Positions 17,123-25,293 are shown, counted from the stretch's first letter. The stretch: 64,000 nucleotides of DNA from Amycolatopsis marina (GCF_900111885.1 NZ_FOKG01000004.1:62001-126000), one strand, 5' to 3'. The notes: a model not told the origin generated them from the letters alone. Program-made: numbers and translations.

Positions 17123-18310
17123 TCACCTGCCAGGAGTGGTGGGCTTGACCGGATACGCGGACGCCGCGCCGCGCGCAACCGCGTCCTGTGTTGGTGGCGT
17201 TCCGCCTCGAAGGAAGCCGATGTCGAGCGTCGTCGCGCCGTCAATCGCGAGTTCGGCACCGATCTCGCCGATCGCGGGACACATCTTGAAGCCGTGTCCG
17301 GAGAAGCCGGCCAGCGCGATGACGCCCGGCAACTCACGGAGTTCACCGATCCACTCGTGGCGGTCCTCGGTGTAGGTCTCTATGTAGGTCTCGGTGCGCA
17401 TCGGATGCCGCTGCAGGCCGGGGAGGTAGCGCTCGACCATGGCGGTGAACGGTGCGAGTTCCTCGGGACGGAGGACCCGTGGGACCGTGTCCGGGTCGTC
17501 AACGGCAAGGTGGTTCTCGAACCCGAGGCCCACCTTCATCGCGGTCCGATCAGGAACCGGAAGGCCGTAGCAGTACGTGGGCACGGTCCGGATGAACGGC
17601 ACGATACTGTCGAGGTAGTCCGGTTTTCGGCCGAAGTACCAGGCCGACGTCAGCCGCCTTACCATCAGCGTTGGCGCCAGCGCGGGAATGAGACCGGGTG
17701 TCCAGCCACCTGCCGCCACAACGACCCGGTCGAAGACTTGCTCCCCTGACTCGGTGACCACCACGACGCGTCCCCGCCGAGACTCGATTCCCTGCACCCG
17801 TGCATCTGTGTGCACTGTCGCGCCGCGGCGCCGCGCCATGTCGGCAGCGGCCGCGACGGTCAGCTCCGGGCGAATCGCTCCCCCGCGTGGATCCCAGAGG
17901 CCGATGTCACCAGGGTCCACATCGAACTCCGGGTGGCGACGAGCGAGCTCGTCCTCGTCGTAGACGACATAGGGCAGGCCGGACATCTCGGCGGACCGCA
18001 GCGCGGTCCGCATCTGACGGTGGCCCGGCGAACCCATGACGAGGACACCGGTCTTGGTACGCAGCGGTCGCCCGGACTCGCGCTGCAGGATCTCCCAAAG
18101 CTCGTCGGCCCGCCGGACCACCGGCGCATACCCGAGATCGTCGAGTTCGAAGTTCCGGAAAAGCCTGGTCTCACCGCCGGCCGCACCACGAGCGTGGCCT
18201 GGGGCGTAGGTCTCGAAGCCGGTGGCCCGCACGCCACGAAGGGCCAGCTGCCACAGGACCTGCGCACCCATCGTGCCCAGTCCCACGACTCCTACGGTCG
18301 GCCGGCTCAT
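17123..18310 (-). CDS. FAD-dependent amine oxidoreductase (sarcosine oxidase / N-methyltryptophan oxidase family)
   Basis: 395-residue DAO-family flavoprotein expected to oxidise the C-N bond of a secondary amine or N-methyl amino acid, making an aldehyde or oxo acid plus H2O2. The ADP-binding motif VGVVGLGTMGAQVLW is at the N-terminus, and AAGGWTP and GFSGHGFKMCPAIGE mark the flavin site. In monomeric sarcosine oxidases FAD is attached through a Cys in a CMYTxTxD-like stretch; here the matching stretch ends YTEDRHEW and the Cys seems to be Tyr, suggesting non-covalent FAD. The ATG at 18310 has GAGGGG upstream. It is the first gene of the importer operon. Confidence 0.85.
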   Translation of the reverse strand: MSRPTVGVVGLGTMGAQVLWQLALRGVRATGFETYAPGHARGAAGGETRLFRNFELDDLGYAPVVRRADELWEILQRESGRPLRTKTGVLVMGSPGHRQMRTALRSAEMSGLPYVVYDEDELARRHPEFDVDPGDIGLWDPRGGAIRPELTVAAAADMARRRGATVHTDARVQGIESRRGRVVVVTESGEQVFDRVVVAAGGWTPGLIPALAPTLMVRRLTSAWYFGRKPDYLDSIVPFIRTVPTYCYGLPVPDRTAMKVGLGFENHLAVDDPDTVPRVLRPEELAPFTAMVERYLPGLQRHPMRTETYIETYTEDRHEWIGELRELPGVIALAGFSGHGFKMCPAIGEIGAELAIDGATTLDIGFLRGGTPPTQDAVARGAASAYPVKPTTPGR

Positions 18311-18352
18311 GCATGCCCCTCGGGTTGGCTTCAACGTTCTTGCTGCCAATCC

Positions 18353-18381
18353 ATGAGACGTCACTGCCGAACAAGTGTCAA
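18353..18381 (-). promoter_or_regulatory. Probable sigma70-type promoter of the amine/hydroxyacid operon
   Basis: On the minus strand TTGACA (18376-18381) is separated by 17 bases from TCTCAT (18353-18358), about 43 bases upstream of the first gene's ATG. The surrounding CAAC/GTTG bases form a partial dyad that could bind the GntR regulator. Confidence 0.45.
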
Positions 18382-18464
18382 CAGTTCACAGTTGTCGGTT
18401 TTGGCCGTGACCTCCCGTCACGAAACGAAGACGCTGAGCGACAGCGCCGCAGGTCTCCAGCTCG

Positions 18465-19619
18465 CTACCGCGCCCTGATCGGCTGCCGCAAGATCGTTTT
18501 GAGCTTGGCCGGCGGGGTTCGGCGCGGGTCGCTGAGGTAGATCTCGTGATGATCGCCGTTGAAGGTGAGACCGTTCTCGGGCAAATAGTGGTCGTGCAGG
18601 CGTTCGAGGGTGGGAGTTTCGTCGTCGTATGAGCCGATGTGCAGAATCTGGACGCAGGTCCCTTCGACCAGGGTGCGCAGCCTGACATCGTCGAGTGCGG
18701 GATTGGCCTTCTTCTTCGAGACGTTGTCGATCGCGGCCTGGACCATGTCTTCGGTGACCCAGTCCGGCTGACTGATCAACATGGTCCACTCCCATTCCTC
18801 CTTGCGGCGCGCGCGGAACACGGCCGGATCGTCTGCCCGCCACAGTCCCTCCAACGGGCCGACCACGAAGTCCCGGCCGAGGGTGTTCTTGCTGGCGAAC
18901 TTCAGCGTGTATGCCACCCCGTACAGAGCTTCGACCGCGTTCGCATACGCGGGCGAGGTGTTCGGATCACCTCGCCCGTCGGCCGCGATGTACCGGAACT
19001 CGGGCACGTCGACGACGGTGAAATCTCGCGAGGGCGGAGAGTAGAGCTTCTTGTGGGCCTTCTTGATGTCGTACTTTTCCACTGCGGTCTCCCTTGCCAG
19101 TGCGTCCAGTGTGGATTCGGTCCAGGTGACATCAGCCCTGAGCATGGTCTCGCTGTAGTCGAAGATCGCGGAGGCGGCGGCAGGTAATGGTTCCTGCCCG
19201 GAACGAGTCGCCTGGACGTCCACGAGCTGTTGCCGCAGCGCGTCCAGACGGCGGGTCAGCCCGGTCACCACGTCCGCATCCGGCAAGCCGGGACTGTTGG
19301 CCATCGCGATCAGCACTCGCGCGCGCACCGGTGTCAGCGCGGCCAGCGCGTCCCGCGTGGCGGCAGCACACTGTTCCCGCCCCAAGACGGTGGCACGGAA
19401 GGTGACACGCGACTTTCCGGACGACGCGGCACCGGCCGCCTCGATCAGGCCGCGCCTGGCCAGCTTGTCGAGCACGTAGTAGATGGAGGAGAAGCCGAGG
19501 GCCGTCCAGGTGCGCACCCCTCGCTCCTCGATGACCCGCTCCAGGTCGTAGCCGTGCCGGGGCTGTTCGACGAGCAACCCGAGCACCGTCAACTCGCCAT
19601 CGGTCAATCCGGAAGTCAC
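18465..19619 (-). CDS. PadR transcriptional regulator fused to a GyrI-like ligand-binding domain
   Basis: 384-residue fusion. Residues about 1-180 are a PadR regulator: winged helix (LTVLGLLVEQPRHGYDLERVIEERG, SIYYVLDKLARRGLIE) and a helical dimerisation arm. Residues about 195-384 are a GyrI-like/SRPBCC-related effector domain (YDIKKAHKKLYSP, FRYIAADGRGDPN, EEWEWTMLISQPDWV, VQILHIGSYDDETPTLERLH). GyrI-like domains bind drugs and are normally fused to AraC or MerR regulators or encoded separately. The GTG start directly follows an 18-bp perfect palindrome, and the spacing from TAGAAT suggests a leaderless transcript. Nearby targets could be itself and the divergent MarR gene. Confidence 0.88.
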   Translation of the reverse strand: MTSGLTDGELTVLGLLVEQPRHGYDLERVIEERGVRTWTALGFSSIYYVLDKLARRGLIEAAGAASSGKSRVTFRATVLGREQCAAATRDALAALTPVRARVLIAMANSPGLPDADVVTGLTRRLDALRQQLVDVQATRSGQEPLPAAASAIFDYSETMLRADVTWTESTLDALARETAVEKYDIKKAHKKLYSPPSRDFTVVDVPEFRYIAADGRGDPNTSPAYANAVEALYGVAYTLKFASKNTLGRDFVVGPLEGLWRADDPAVFRARRKEEWEWTMLISQPDWVTEDMVQAAIDNVSKKKANPALDDVRLRTLVEGTCVQILHIGSYDDETPTLERLHDHYLPENGLTFNGDHHEIYLSDPRRTPPAKLKTILRQPIRAR

Positions 19620-19623
19620 AGGT

Positions 19624-19641
19624 TATTCTAGCACTAGAATA
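19624..19641. promoter_or_regulatory. Perfect 18-bp palindrome, probable PadR operator/promoter
   Basis: TATTCTAG, two bases, CTAGAATA (8-2-8) lies between the divergent PadR-GyrI and MarR genes. Each arm contains TAGAAT, usable as a -10 box in either direction. On the minus strand it is followed by AACCT and then the GTG at 19619. A repressor bound here would block both promoters. Confidence 0.65.
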
Positions 19642-19742
19642 GATGGTGCGGACGGGTTCCTGGCCGTCCAGGCGGACCTGGTCCGCCCTCGTCGGCCGGT
19701 CGACGTCCCGCCGCACAAGTTCATTGGCCGGGCCAACGAGGT

Positions 19743-20195
19743 ATGGTGGCTGCCGTGGCAGAGACACCCGCACGTCTGACCGCGAAACCGAGTTGGCTGC
19801 TCAACCAGGTAGCTGTGTATGCCCATCGGTTGGCGTCCGACAGCTTCAGCGAGGTGGGCGCGCGCGGCTACCACTACCGGATCCTGGCCGCGCTGGACGA
19901 GTTCGGGGTGGCCAGCCAGGCCGACCTCGGCCGCCGGTGCAACATGGATCGCAGCGACGTCGTGGCGGCGATCAACGAACTGGCCGAGCAGGGCTTCGTC
20001 GAACGGACACCGGACCCGGATGACCGAAGGCGCAACATGGTCACCCTCACCAAGAAGGGTGACCGGCAACTGCGACGCATGGACCGAGCGCTGGACAAGG
20101 TTCAGGAGGATCTACTCGGTCCACTTTCCGCCGAGGACCGGCAAACCCTGACCTGGCTGCTCACCCAACTGCTCGAACATCACCAACGGACGTAG
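19743..20195 (+). CDS. MarR-family transcriptional regulator
   Basis: 150-residue winged-helix dimer. The DNA-binding part spans about 45-115 (SQADLGRRCNMDRSDVVAAINELAEQGFVERTPD is the recognition region, followed by the DDRRRN wing), with helices at both ends for dimerisation. The ATG at 19743 is preceded by GAGG at close spacing; a GTG at 19755 is an alternative. It is divergent from the PadR-GyrI fusion, about 120 bases away, with the shared palindrome between them. Confidence 0.85.
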   Translation: MVAAVAETPARLTAKPSWLLNQVAVYAHRLASDSFSEVGARGYHYRILAALDEFGVASQADLGRRCNMDRSDVVAAINELAEQGFVERTPDPDDRRRNMVTLTKKGDRQLRRMDRALDKVQEDLLGPLSAEDRQTLTWLLTQLLEHHQRT

Positions 20196-20233
20196 GGCGC
20201 CCGAACAAGCCGCAGCAGAGCACACTGTCCCGA

Positions 20234-20593
20234 TCACGGGGCAGGTACGGACAAACCCGAACGTTCCTCACGCCCATGCCAGACAAGAAGTACTCCCATC
20301 ACAAGGCAGACGAGGGCAATCAACGCCGTGAAGATGTTGAAGGAACCACGGGCGACATAGGACGACACCGCGGTGCCGATCACCCCGCCGGCGAAAGCGA
20401 ACCCGAAGCCGAGCACCGGGACCGCCTGTCTCGCCGGCAGGAAGGCGCCGACGATGAGCACCACACAGAGGACGAGATCCGGCACGAGAAACAGGTTGTC
20501 GCTGCGGAACCGATCGTTGGGGAAGAGGTAAAGGAATGTTGGGACGCTGACGGCCACCGCGGCGACGCGACCGGCAATGAGCAACCTGTTCAC
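20234..20593 (-). CDS. Small integral membrane protein
   Basis: 119 residues with four predicted helices (about 5-22, 35-50, 57-78, 85-105) and a short Arg/Glu-rich tail. The family is not recognised and no catalytic motif is visible. It follows a second small membrane protein by only seven bases on the same strand, so the two form a unit controlled from the divergent MarR promoter region. Confidence 0.7.
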   Translation of the reverse strand: MNRLLIAGRVAAVAVSVPTFLYLFPNDRFRSDNLFLVPDLVLCVVLIVGAFLPARQAVPVLGFGFAFAGGVIGTAVSSYVARGSFNIFTALIALVCLVMGVLLVWHGREERSGLSVPAP

Positions 20594-20600
20594 GTTCCCC

Positions 20601-21038
20601 TCACCCGATGCTCTGCGGAACGAGCGGAATGCGGCGAGCCCGCAGAGCCCGCAGTTCGCGAACGGCCACCACCGACAGTGTGACGATGCAGAACAGGTCG
20701 AAAGCCGTACTGAAGAGCGCGAGATCGGAACGAATCGACGGGTCCGACAGGATCAGCAACAAGAACGTGGCCTTGCCGACCACCGCTGCCGCGGCGGCGG
20801 CCAGCCGGCCGGGCCGGAAGAACGCCGCCCATACCAACGCCGCGCCCAGTAGAAGTTGCAGCATGCCACGGTGTTGCAGCAAGGCCAGCGTCATCGAATC
20901 AGGATCCGTGACACCGTACGTCCACTCCAACGCGTAGGCATTGACCAGGGCGAGTGCGGGAGTCGCGGTGACAACCCCTGTCACCAGCAGCAAGGTTCGC
21001 AGCAACTGCTCCCCACGGGGCGTGCGGATCATGTCCAT
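20601..21038 (-). CDS. Membrane protein, function unknown
   Basis: 145 residues with four predicted helices (about 12-30, 50-70, 78-97, 103-123) and an Arg-rich C-terminus. The N-terminal MDMIRTPRGEQ is cytosolic. I do not recognise a family. It is first in a two-gene unit and divergent from a MarR regulator; such pairs are often effectors or transporters repressed by the MarR protein. Confidence 0.72.
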   Translation of the reverse strand: MDMIRTPRGEQLLRTLLLVTGVVTATPALALVNAYALEWTYGVTDPDSMTLALLQHRGMLQLLLGAALVWAAFFRPGRLAAAAAAVVGKATFLLLILSDPSIRSDLALFSTAFDLFCIVTLSVVAVRELRALRARRIPLVPQSIG

Positions 21039-21054
21039 CCACCAATCTGTCAGT

Positions 21055-21078
21055 TCAACTGATGATCAGCGTAGTTGA
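21055..21078. promoter_or_regulatory. Inverted repeat between the MarR gene and membrane-protein unit
   Basis: TCAACT, 12 bases, AGTTGA. It sits in the 77-base divergent intergenic region, where a MarR-family repressor would be expected to bind and control both directions. Confidence 0.45.
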
Positions 21079-21115
21079 TTATCGCCTTGTTTGGCAAAGT
21101 TGTAGATTGGTCAGC

Positions 21116-21559
21116 ATGAGCACCACGCACCCGACGCACCTGGTCACCTCGTCGACCGGTTACCTGATGCTGCGACTGGCAGACGTCATCCACCAGCGGA
21201 TCGAGTCATTACTGGGCCAGTGGAACCTCACGGGACGTGACCTCAGAGTGCTGAGCTTCGCCTACGCGCAACCGCTGTCGCAGCGGGAGCTGTGTCAACT
21301 CGCCGGCCTGGATCGAACCACGATGGTCGCCGTTGTCGACAAACTGGAGGACCTCGGGCTCGCGTGCCGCGAGCGCGGCAGCGACCGGCGGAAGTACATC
21401 GTCACGCTCACCAGCCACGGCCGAGCCATAGCCGAGGACGCCATCGAACAACTCGCCACCGCGGAAGCCGAGTTCCTCCAGCCGATCAGCCGCGCCGAAC
21501 AACAGCAGTTCCACGCCTTGCTCACCAGCCTCTTCCAGGCACACGACCCCACGTGCTAG
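21116..21559 (+). CDS. MarR-family transcriptional regulator
   Basis: 147-residue winged-helix regulator. The core is LSQRELCQLAGLDRTTMVAVVDKLEDLGLACRE (about 57-90, written here across the recognition helix) followed by the wing GSDRRKYIVTLT; dimer helices flank it. The ATG at 21116 opens STTHPTH. An in-frame ATG at 21062 is possible but lies inside the predicted operator. Divergent from two membrane-protein genes. Confidence 0.85.
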   Translation: MSTTHPTHLVTSSTGYLMLRLADVIHQRIESLLGQWNLTGRDLRVLSFAYAQPLSQRELCQLAGLDRTTMVAVVDKLEDLGLACRERGSDRRKYIVTLTSHGRAIAEDAIEQLATAEAEFLQPISRAEQQQFHALLTSLFQAHDPTC

Positions 21560-21640
21560 ACGCCGCGCGCAGCGACGGGCGGGGTAACATCTCGGCGAGA
21601 AGCGGCAGCGGACCGGCGACTGCGATGGGAGCTGATTGCC

Positions 21641-22588
21641 GTGAACGACGGCGCGATTGTCGTCGAGACGTCGACAACCAAAGCGGTACGGCCACCGGAG
21701 CGAGCCGACTACTGGAGCGAGTTGATCAACTCGTTCCACTGCCCCATGACCGCCGAGTTCGACCACCGCCGGGATTTCCACGGTGAGGTGGCGTGTCGCC
21801 GCACGGACAGCTATCAGCTCGTGGAATGGACGGCGGACGAGGCCAGATATCGCCGCACGATCGCGCAGATCCGGCGGAACACCGATGAGGACTACCGGCT
21901 CGTCCTGCCCGTGGCAGGGCAGATCGCGCTACGGCAATACGACCTCGGGTCCAGGCTGCCTCCCGGCACCGCGGGACTGATGACCATGAGTGAGCCGTTC
22001 GAATTCACCCAGTATGGCGGGACGCACGCATATGTCATGACCATCCCGCGCCGAGAAGTCGATCACCGGCTGCACAGGTCCGCACCGGTGGCGGGTCGGT
22101 TCGATCTGAGCACCGGCCTGGGGCGCGTGGTGGCCGGACTGGCACTCGGCCTTTTCCAGGAGTCGGAAACCCTCACGCTCCGGCAGTTCGATGCCGTGGC
22201 CGACCGCCTCGTCGAACTGCTGTGCATGCTGATCATCGGAGACGTGCGGCTCACCGCACCCACCCATCTCACCGAACTCGAAGCCGCCGTCCGGTTCTAC
22301 GTGCGCGAGCATGCCGCGGACGCCCATCTCAACGGCCGGACGGTCGCGCACGCGCTCGGCTGGTCCCTGCGGCAGGTGCAGCTAGCACTGCAGCATGCCG
22401 GAACCACACCTCGGGAACTGATCAGGGAAGAGCGCCTGCAACTGGCCCGCGAACGGCTGCGGAACCCGGCCTACCACCATTGGACCGTTACCGAAGTGGC
22501 ACGCAGGTCGGGGTTCTCCTCGCTCAGCGCCTTCAGCAACTCGTTCCGGCAACGTTTCGGCGTCCGCCCCAGGCAGGCACGGGACTGA
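21641..22588 (+). CDS. AraC-family transcriptional regulator
   Basis: 315-residue activator. The N-terminal half is an AraC-binding-like cupin domain (about 20-190; YRLVLPVAGQIALRQYD, GLMTMSEPFEFTQ). The C-terminal 100 residues hold the two helix-turn-helices (AHALGWSLRQVQLALQ and VTEVARRSGFSSLSAFSNSF, then RQRFGVRPRQ). The GTG at 21641 has GGGA upstream. No co-transcribed structural gene is obvious; the enoyl-CoA hydratase gene follows after 87 bases and could be a target. Confidence 0.88.
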   Translation: MNDGAIVVETSTTKAVRPPERADYWSELINSFHCPMTAEFDHRRDFHGEVACRRTDSYQLVEWTADEARYRRTIAQIRRNTDEDYRLVLPVAGQIALRQYDLGSRLPPGTAGLMTMSEPFEFTQYGGTHAYVMTIPRREVDHRLHRSAPVAGRFDLSTGLGRVVAGLALGLFQESETLTLRQFDAVADRLVELLCMLIIGDVRLTAPTHLTELEAAVRFYVREHAADAHLNGRTVAHALGWSLRQVQLALQHAGTTPRELIREERLQLARERLRNPAYHHWTVTEVARRSGFSSLSAFSNSFRQRFGVRPRQARD

Positions 22589-22675
22589 CGGCAGGCCACG
22601 CCGCTCGACCACGGGCCGCGGCCTGCTCGTGGTCGAGCTGTTGGCATCCTGGCAGTGCACGGGCAGGATATCCGG

Positions 22676-23425
22676 ATGATCGAGACAGCCGAGCACGACG
22701 GGATCGCCGTCCTCACTCTCCAGCATGGTCCGGTGAACGCGCTGGACCTGGAGTTGCTCACCGCCGTTCCCGAGACCCTGGCCGCCGTCGCTGACGCCCG
22801 CGCCGTCGTGCTCACCGGCAGCGGCCGGTCCTTTTCGGCAGGCGTGGACCTGAAGCGGATAGTCGACGGCGGCCCGCGGTATGTCGAGAAGTTCCTGCCC
22901 GCCCTGAGCCTCGCCGCACTGTCCTTGTTCGAGCATCCGAAGCCGGTCGTCGCCGCCGTGAACGGCCACGCACTCGCCGGCGGGTGCGTACTGGCGGCCG
23001 CATGCGACATCCGGCTGATGTCGAGTGGCTCCATCGGGCTGACCGAGCTCGCTGTGGGCGTGCCGTTCCCCACGGTGCCGCTGGAGATCATGCGTCATGC
23101 CGTCGGCCCTGCGCTGGATGCGATGGTGCTGGAACCCGGCAGGCTGACTCCCGATGAGGCCGTCTCGATCGGCCTTGTGCACGAGACCGTCCCGCCGGAC
23201 CGGCTGCGCACGGCGGCACTGCGACGAGCGGATGTGCTCTGCGGAGCCCCATCCGATGTGTACGCCCTCGCCAAGACCCAGCTCCGTCGACCAGCTCGTG
23301 AACGCATCGATGCCGCCCGGCAGGCAGACGATCCCCGGGTACTGGACATCTGGAGCGCCGAACGAAGCAACCGAGCCCTGCGCGAATACCTCGCTTCCCT
23401 GCGCCGAGGTCAGCTCGACCGGTAG
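22676..23425 (+). CDS. Enoyl-CoA hydratase/isomerase family protein
   Basis: 249-residue crotonase-fold protein. The oxyanion-hole signatures are SFSAGVDLKRI (about 50-60) and NGHALAGGCVLAAACDIR (about 100-118). One of the two usual catalytic Glu is seen in the GLTELAVGVPFPTVP region, but the strict hydratase pair is not clearly kept, so isomerase or other activity is possible. The ATG at 22676 has GGCAGGAT upstream; a GTG at 22655 is in frame. It lies alone after the AraC gene. Confidence 0.85.
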   Translation: MIETAEHDGIAVLTLQHGPVNALDLELLTAVPETLAAVADARAVVLTGSGRSFSAGVDLKRIVDGGPRYVEKFLPALSLAALSLFEHPKPVVAAVNGHALAGGCVLAAACDIRLMSSGSIGLTELAVGVPFPTVPLEIMRHAVGPALDAMVLEPGRLTPDEAVSIGLVHETVPPDRLRTAALRRADVLCGAPSDVYALAKTQLRRPARERIDAARQADDPRVLDIWSAERSNRALREYLASLRRGQLDR

Positions 23426-23539
23426 CGATTCCAGGGCAGGTTTACCGGATTCGCGTCGGTTCGTTGAGCGTGACCGGAGCTGGGGGTCCTTTTTGGAGGT
23501 GACCGTGCCACGCGTCCGTCGAACAACCGGTGCGTGCGC

Positions 23540-23564
23540 GGCACCGACACGGTGCCTCTACTAT
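23540..23564 (+). promoter_or_regulatory. Promoter with 7-3-7 palindrome of the LexA-like gene
   Basis: GGCACCG, ACA, CGGTGCC is a perfect palindrome at 23540-23556. It is followed directly by TACTAT (23559-23564), a good -10 box seven bases before the GTG at 23572. A protein bound there would cover the -35/-10 spacer. It does not match the mycobacterial-type SOS box (TCGAAC-N4-GTTCGA). Confidence 0.55.
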
Positions 23565-23571
23565 GCAGCGG

Positions 23572-24231
23572 GTGGCCACCTACGACGATCTCGACGCCTT
23601 CGAGCACCTGGACACCTCCATCCTGCCGCTACGTCAGCAGCGGATTCTGGTCACGATCCGGGATTGGGTGACCCGGTACGGCTACCCCCCGAGCACCCGG
23701 CAGATCGGCGACGCGGTCGGCCTGCGGTCTTCGTCCTCTGTGTCCAAGCATCTGGCCAGTCTGGAGGAGAGGGGATTTCTCCGGCGGAGTGCCACGATGT
23801 CGCGGCCGATCGACGTGCGCGCGTTCCTGCGGCAGCCGACGCCGGAGCAGGACACCGACTCGGTGTCCGTTCCCGTGGTCGGTGACATCGCCGCGGGCAC
23901 ACCCATCTCGGCCGAGGAGCATGTCGACGACATGCTGACATTGCCCCGCGGACTCATCGGACGTGGCACCGTCTTCGGCCTGCGGGTGCGCGGCGACTCG
24001 ATGATCGACGCCGCGATCTGTGACGGCGACATCGTCGTGGTACGCCAGCAGTCCGAGGCCCACTCGGGCCAGATCGTGGCCGCGATGATCGACGGCGAGG
24101 CCACCGTCAAGGTGTACCGCCGCCGCAACGGCCACGTCTACCTCGAGCCGCGCAACCCGGACTACGACGTCATCGACGGAGACACGGCCACTGTGCTGGG
24201 CAACGTCGTCTCGGTTCTGCGCAGCGTGTAG
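23572..24231 (+). CDS. lexA: LexA-family self-cleaving repressor
   Basis: 219-residue LexA-like protein. The winged helix at about 15-85 has GYPPSTRQIGDAVGL and SSSVSKHLASLEERGFL, diverged from the usual actinobacterial recognition helix. The S24 peptidase domain keeps the cleavage site A108-G109 (DIAAGTP), nucleophile S143 (RGDSMIDA) and K180 (ATVKVYRR), so RecA-stimulated autocleavage should work. I use GTG 23572 because TACTAT sits at leaderless spacing before it; the ATG at 23563 would lie inside that -10 box. The different DNA-binding helix and the absence of a standard SOS box suggest a paralogue rather than the main SOS repressor. Confidence 0.85.
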   Translation: MATYDDLDAFEHLDTSILPLRQQRILVTIRDWVTRYGYPPSTRQIGDAVGLRSSSSVSKHLASLEERGFLRRSATMSRPIDVRAFLRQPTPEQDTDSVSVPVVGDIAAGTPISAEEHVDDMLTLPRGLIGRGTVFGLRVRGDSMIDAAICDGDIVVVRQQSEAHSGQIVAAMIDGEATVKVYRRRNGHVYLEPRNPDYDVIDGDTATVLGNVVSVLRSV

Positions 24232-24291
24232 GACGAGCAACGCTCGGGGAGGCCGGACTGTCGGTAACGCCCACCGCTGTCTCGCCCGGGT

Positions 24292-25293
24292 CTACTGCCG
24301 CACCTCGGCCAGGGGCACAGGACGGTGCTCGCGGCGGGACAGCTCGCACGCCTCGGCGACATAGCCGGCCTCCAGCGCGTCCGCCACGGTGCACGCTTGC
24401 GTGGGCGCACCCCGCACCGAATCGACGAAAGCCCGCAACTCCGCCACGTAGGCCGGTTGGAAGCGTTCGATGAACGTCGCGTAGGCGGGCCCGGAAGGCC
24501 AGCCCACCCCCGCCTCCGCCGAGCGCAGCGGCATCCGCTCGTCCAGGCCGACCGCGATACTCCGCCGCGACCCCATGATCTCCAGGCGCACGTCGTAGCC
24601 CGCGGCGTTGTACCTGGTGGCCGAGACAAGCGCGATGGTGTTGTCGGCCATGGTCAGCACCGCCCCCAGCGTGTCGACGTCGCCCGCCGCGCGGATGAAG
24701 TCCTCGCCACGGTTGGTGCCCACCGCGTAGACCTCGGCCACCTCCTGCCCGCTCACCCAGCGAACGATGTCGAAGTCGTGCACACTGCAGTCCCGGAACA
24801 GACCGCCGGAGGTGGGAATGTAGGCCGCGGGCGGCGGAGCGGGATCGAGCGTGGTGGCGCGCAGGGTGTGCACCCAACCGAGCTCGCCGGAGATCACGGC
24901 GGCACGCGCGGCCGCATAGCCGGGATCGAAGCGCCGCTGGAAGCCGACGTGCACCGGCACACCGCACTCGGCCACCCTGCTCAGTACCCGCACGGTCTCC
25001 CCGACGCTCCCGGCCACCGGCTTCTCACAGAACACCGGAATACCGGCCTCGACCGCTCTGAGGATCAGCATGGGGTGCGCGTCGGTGGCGGCGGCGATGA
25101 CCAAGCCGTCCAGCCCTGCCGTCAGCAGCGAGTCGATGTCATCGATCTGCGTGACACCGAGCTTGGCCGCGACCTCCCTGGCCCGCTGTGGGTTCGTGTC
25201 GCCGATGACGAGTTCGTCCACCTCGTCCAGGCCGCGCAGGATCTCCGCGTGCATGGCACCGATTCGGCCCGCGCCTGCGAGTCCCAATCTCAT
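24292..25293 (-). CDS. Gfo/Idh/MocA oxidoreductase, inositol 2-dehydrogenase (IolG-like)
   Basis: 333-residue NAD(P)-dependent dehydrogenase, predicted to oxidise myo-inositol to scyllo-inosose, the first step of the pathway whose other genes lie to the right. The Rossmann motif GLAGAGRIGAMHAE is at the N-terminus; the family Lys is in FCEKPVAGS (about 95); the sugar-site Asp/His are in RDCSVHDFDIVRW (about 170). The ATG at 25293 has TAGGAG upstream. It lies 67 bases downstream of the LacI gene on the same strand. Only the context makes inositol the likely substrate. Confidence 0.85.
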   Translation of the reverse strand: MRLGLAGAGRIGAMHAEILRGLDEVDELVIGDTNPQRAREVAAKLGVTQIDDIDSLLTAGLDGLVIAAATDAHPMLILRAVEAGIPVFCEKPVAGSVGETVRVLSRVAECGVPVHVGFQRRFDPGYAAARAAVISGELGWVHTLRATTLDPAPPPAAYIPTSGGLFRDCSVHDFDIVRWVSGQEVAEVYAVGTNRGEDFIRAAGDVDTLGAVLTMADNTIALVSATRYNAAGYDVRLEIMGSRRSIAVGLDERMPLRSAEAGVGWPSGPAYATFIERFQPAYVAELRAFVDSVRGAPTQACTVADALEAGYVAEACELSRREHRPVPLAEVRQ

